Positions 31,665 through 32,142 of a stretch of 32,142 bases of DNA are shown one piece after another (the stretch's first letter is position 1; each line of letters opens with the position of its first letter). The DNA is taken from positions 7,020 to 39,161 of the forward strand of contig DFJI01000022.1 of the NCBI GenBank assembly GCA_002372235.1. Reading direction: 5' to 3'. Position numbers and translations under genes: made by a program. The stretch is from Prevotella sp. UBA3675 (GTDB lineage Bacteria > Bacteroidota > Bacteroidia > Bacteroidales > Bacteroidaceae). The notes under the pieces are model-generated. The model was not told the origin of the DNA. It saw nothing but the letters and a program-made list of their open reading frames with translations, and did not search any database.

Positions 31665-32142
31665 ATGGCAACACCAGTAGAATTCAAGTATGCCCCGATG
31701 TTTCAGTTGGGCGAAGACAAGACAGAGTACAGACTTCTGAGCAAGGAGGGCGTGACCGTCAGCCAGTTCGAAGGAAAAGAGATAGTGAAAGTGTCGAAAG
31801 AGGCACTCACATTGTTGGCTCAGCAGGCTTTCCACGATGTAGAGTTCATGCTGCGCCGTGAGCACAACCTGCAGGTAGCAGCCATCTTGAATGATCCCGA
31901 AGCATCGGAGAACGACAAGTATGTGGCACTGCAGTTCCTGCGCAATGCAGATGTAGCAGCTAAAGGCGTGCTGCCTTTCTGTCAGGACACTGGCACGGCT
32001 ATCATTCATGGCGAGAAGGGACAACAGGTGTGGACAGGCTTCGAAGACGAAGAGGCGCTTTCGCGTGGTGTCTATAACACCTTCACACAAGACAATCTGC
32101 GCTACTCTCAGAATGCACCGCTCAACATGTACGACGAGGTGA
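31665..32142 (+). CDS. Class I fumarate hydratase, 5' part, cut by window edge
   Basis: One hundred and fifty-nine codons are visible from the ATG at 31665 and run off the right edge. The start MATPVEFKYAPMFQLGEDKT and the segment LPFCQDTGTAIIHG match the fused class I (FumA/FumB-type) fumarase. Cys106 in that segment is a ligand of the oxygen-sensitive 4Fe-4S cluster. The enzyme interconverts fumarate and malate; in Bacteroidales it runs in the reductive direction towards succinate. It has its own promoter after the terminator. Confidence 0.92.
   Translation, partial: MATPVEFKYAPMFQLGEDKTEYRLLSKEGVTVSQFEGKEIVKVSKEALTLLAQQAFHDVEFMLRREHNLQVAAILNDPEASENDKYVALQFLRNADVAAKGVLPFCQDTGTAIIHGEKGQQVWTGFEDEEALSRGVYNTFTQDNLRYSQNAPLNMYDEV

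Overview
This window looks like a chromosomal segment of a Bacteroidales bacterium, most like Prevotella/Segatella. Three things point there. Promoters repeatedly match the Bacteroidetes sigma pattern (TAnnTTTG at -7, often TTG about 19 bases upstream). The gene set is typical of the group: a NusB longer than 300 residues, a DUF5606 protein, a DUF4954 protein, a TlpA protein with a DUF4369-like N-terminus, an LptD_2-type protein and class I fumarase. A secreted protein also ends in the Prevotella-style tail 'LSGQRV...GLYIVNGKK'. Species cannot be fixed from the sequence alone.

Layout. 1-2740 is an A+T-rich accessory edge: a truncated XRE regulator (minus), a long non-coding gap, then a tight AAA-ATPase/RloB pair resembling an OLD/PARIS-type defence module, closed by a long bidirectional hairpin. 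2743-6119 is a minus-strand housekeeping operon, nusB-yajC-ybbR-coaE-DUF5606. Diverging from it is rplY(ctc)-pth-S4 (6363-7972). A minus-strand TlpA/thioredoxin-like gene follows (7986-8972). 8973-12976 is a mosaic: a dispersed hairpin repeat, a structured leader, an 815-residue secreted protein, a 52-codon acidic peptide gene, terminators, a large palindrome and a 33-bp tandem array. queF and a convergent lipoprotein gene come next. 14308-14744 is a MITE-like element with 37-bp perfect terminal inverted repeats and an internal 22-bp-period array. It lies just upstream of the promoter of a carboxyltransferase (OadA/PycB-like) whose biotinyl domain lacks the biotin lysine. 16740-18009 is an overlapping trio: HEPN (HepT-like), MNT nucleotidyltransferase (MntA-like) and an HD phosphohydrolase. 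After a second copy of the dispersed repeat and a heptamer array comes a long plus-strand run: lptD-like, hflX, DUF4954, an M16 protease lipoprotein and a SNF2 helicase. The right edge holds the 5' part of fumarase.

How they fit together. Most genes serve core functions: transcription and translation (NusB, L25, Pth, HflX, S4 protein), envelope and secretion (YajC, YbbR, LptD-like, M16 lipoprotein), cofactors (CoaE, QueF) and central carbon metabolism (carboxyltransferase, fumarase). Accessory content is confined to the left edge, the HEPN/MNT pair and the intergenic spaces, which are unusually rich in repeats. No tRNA, rRNA or CRISPR array was seen. The most novel-looking material is the MITE-like element with its periodic core, the inverted dispersed hairpin pair, the structured leader plus small acidic peptide around the secreted protein, and the ATPase/RloB pair with a palindrome over its promoter.
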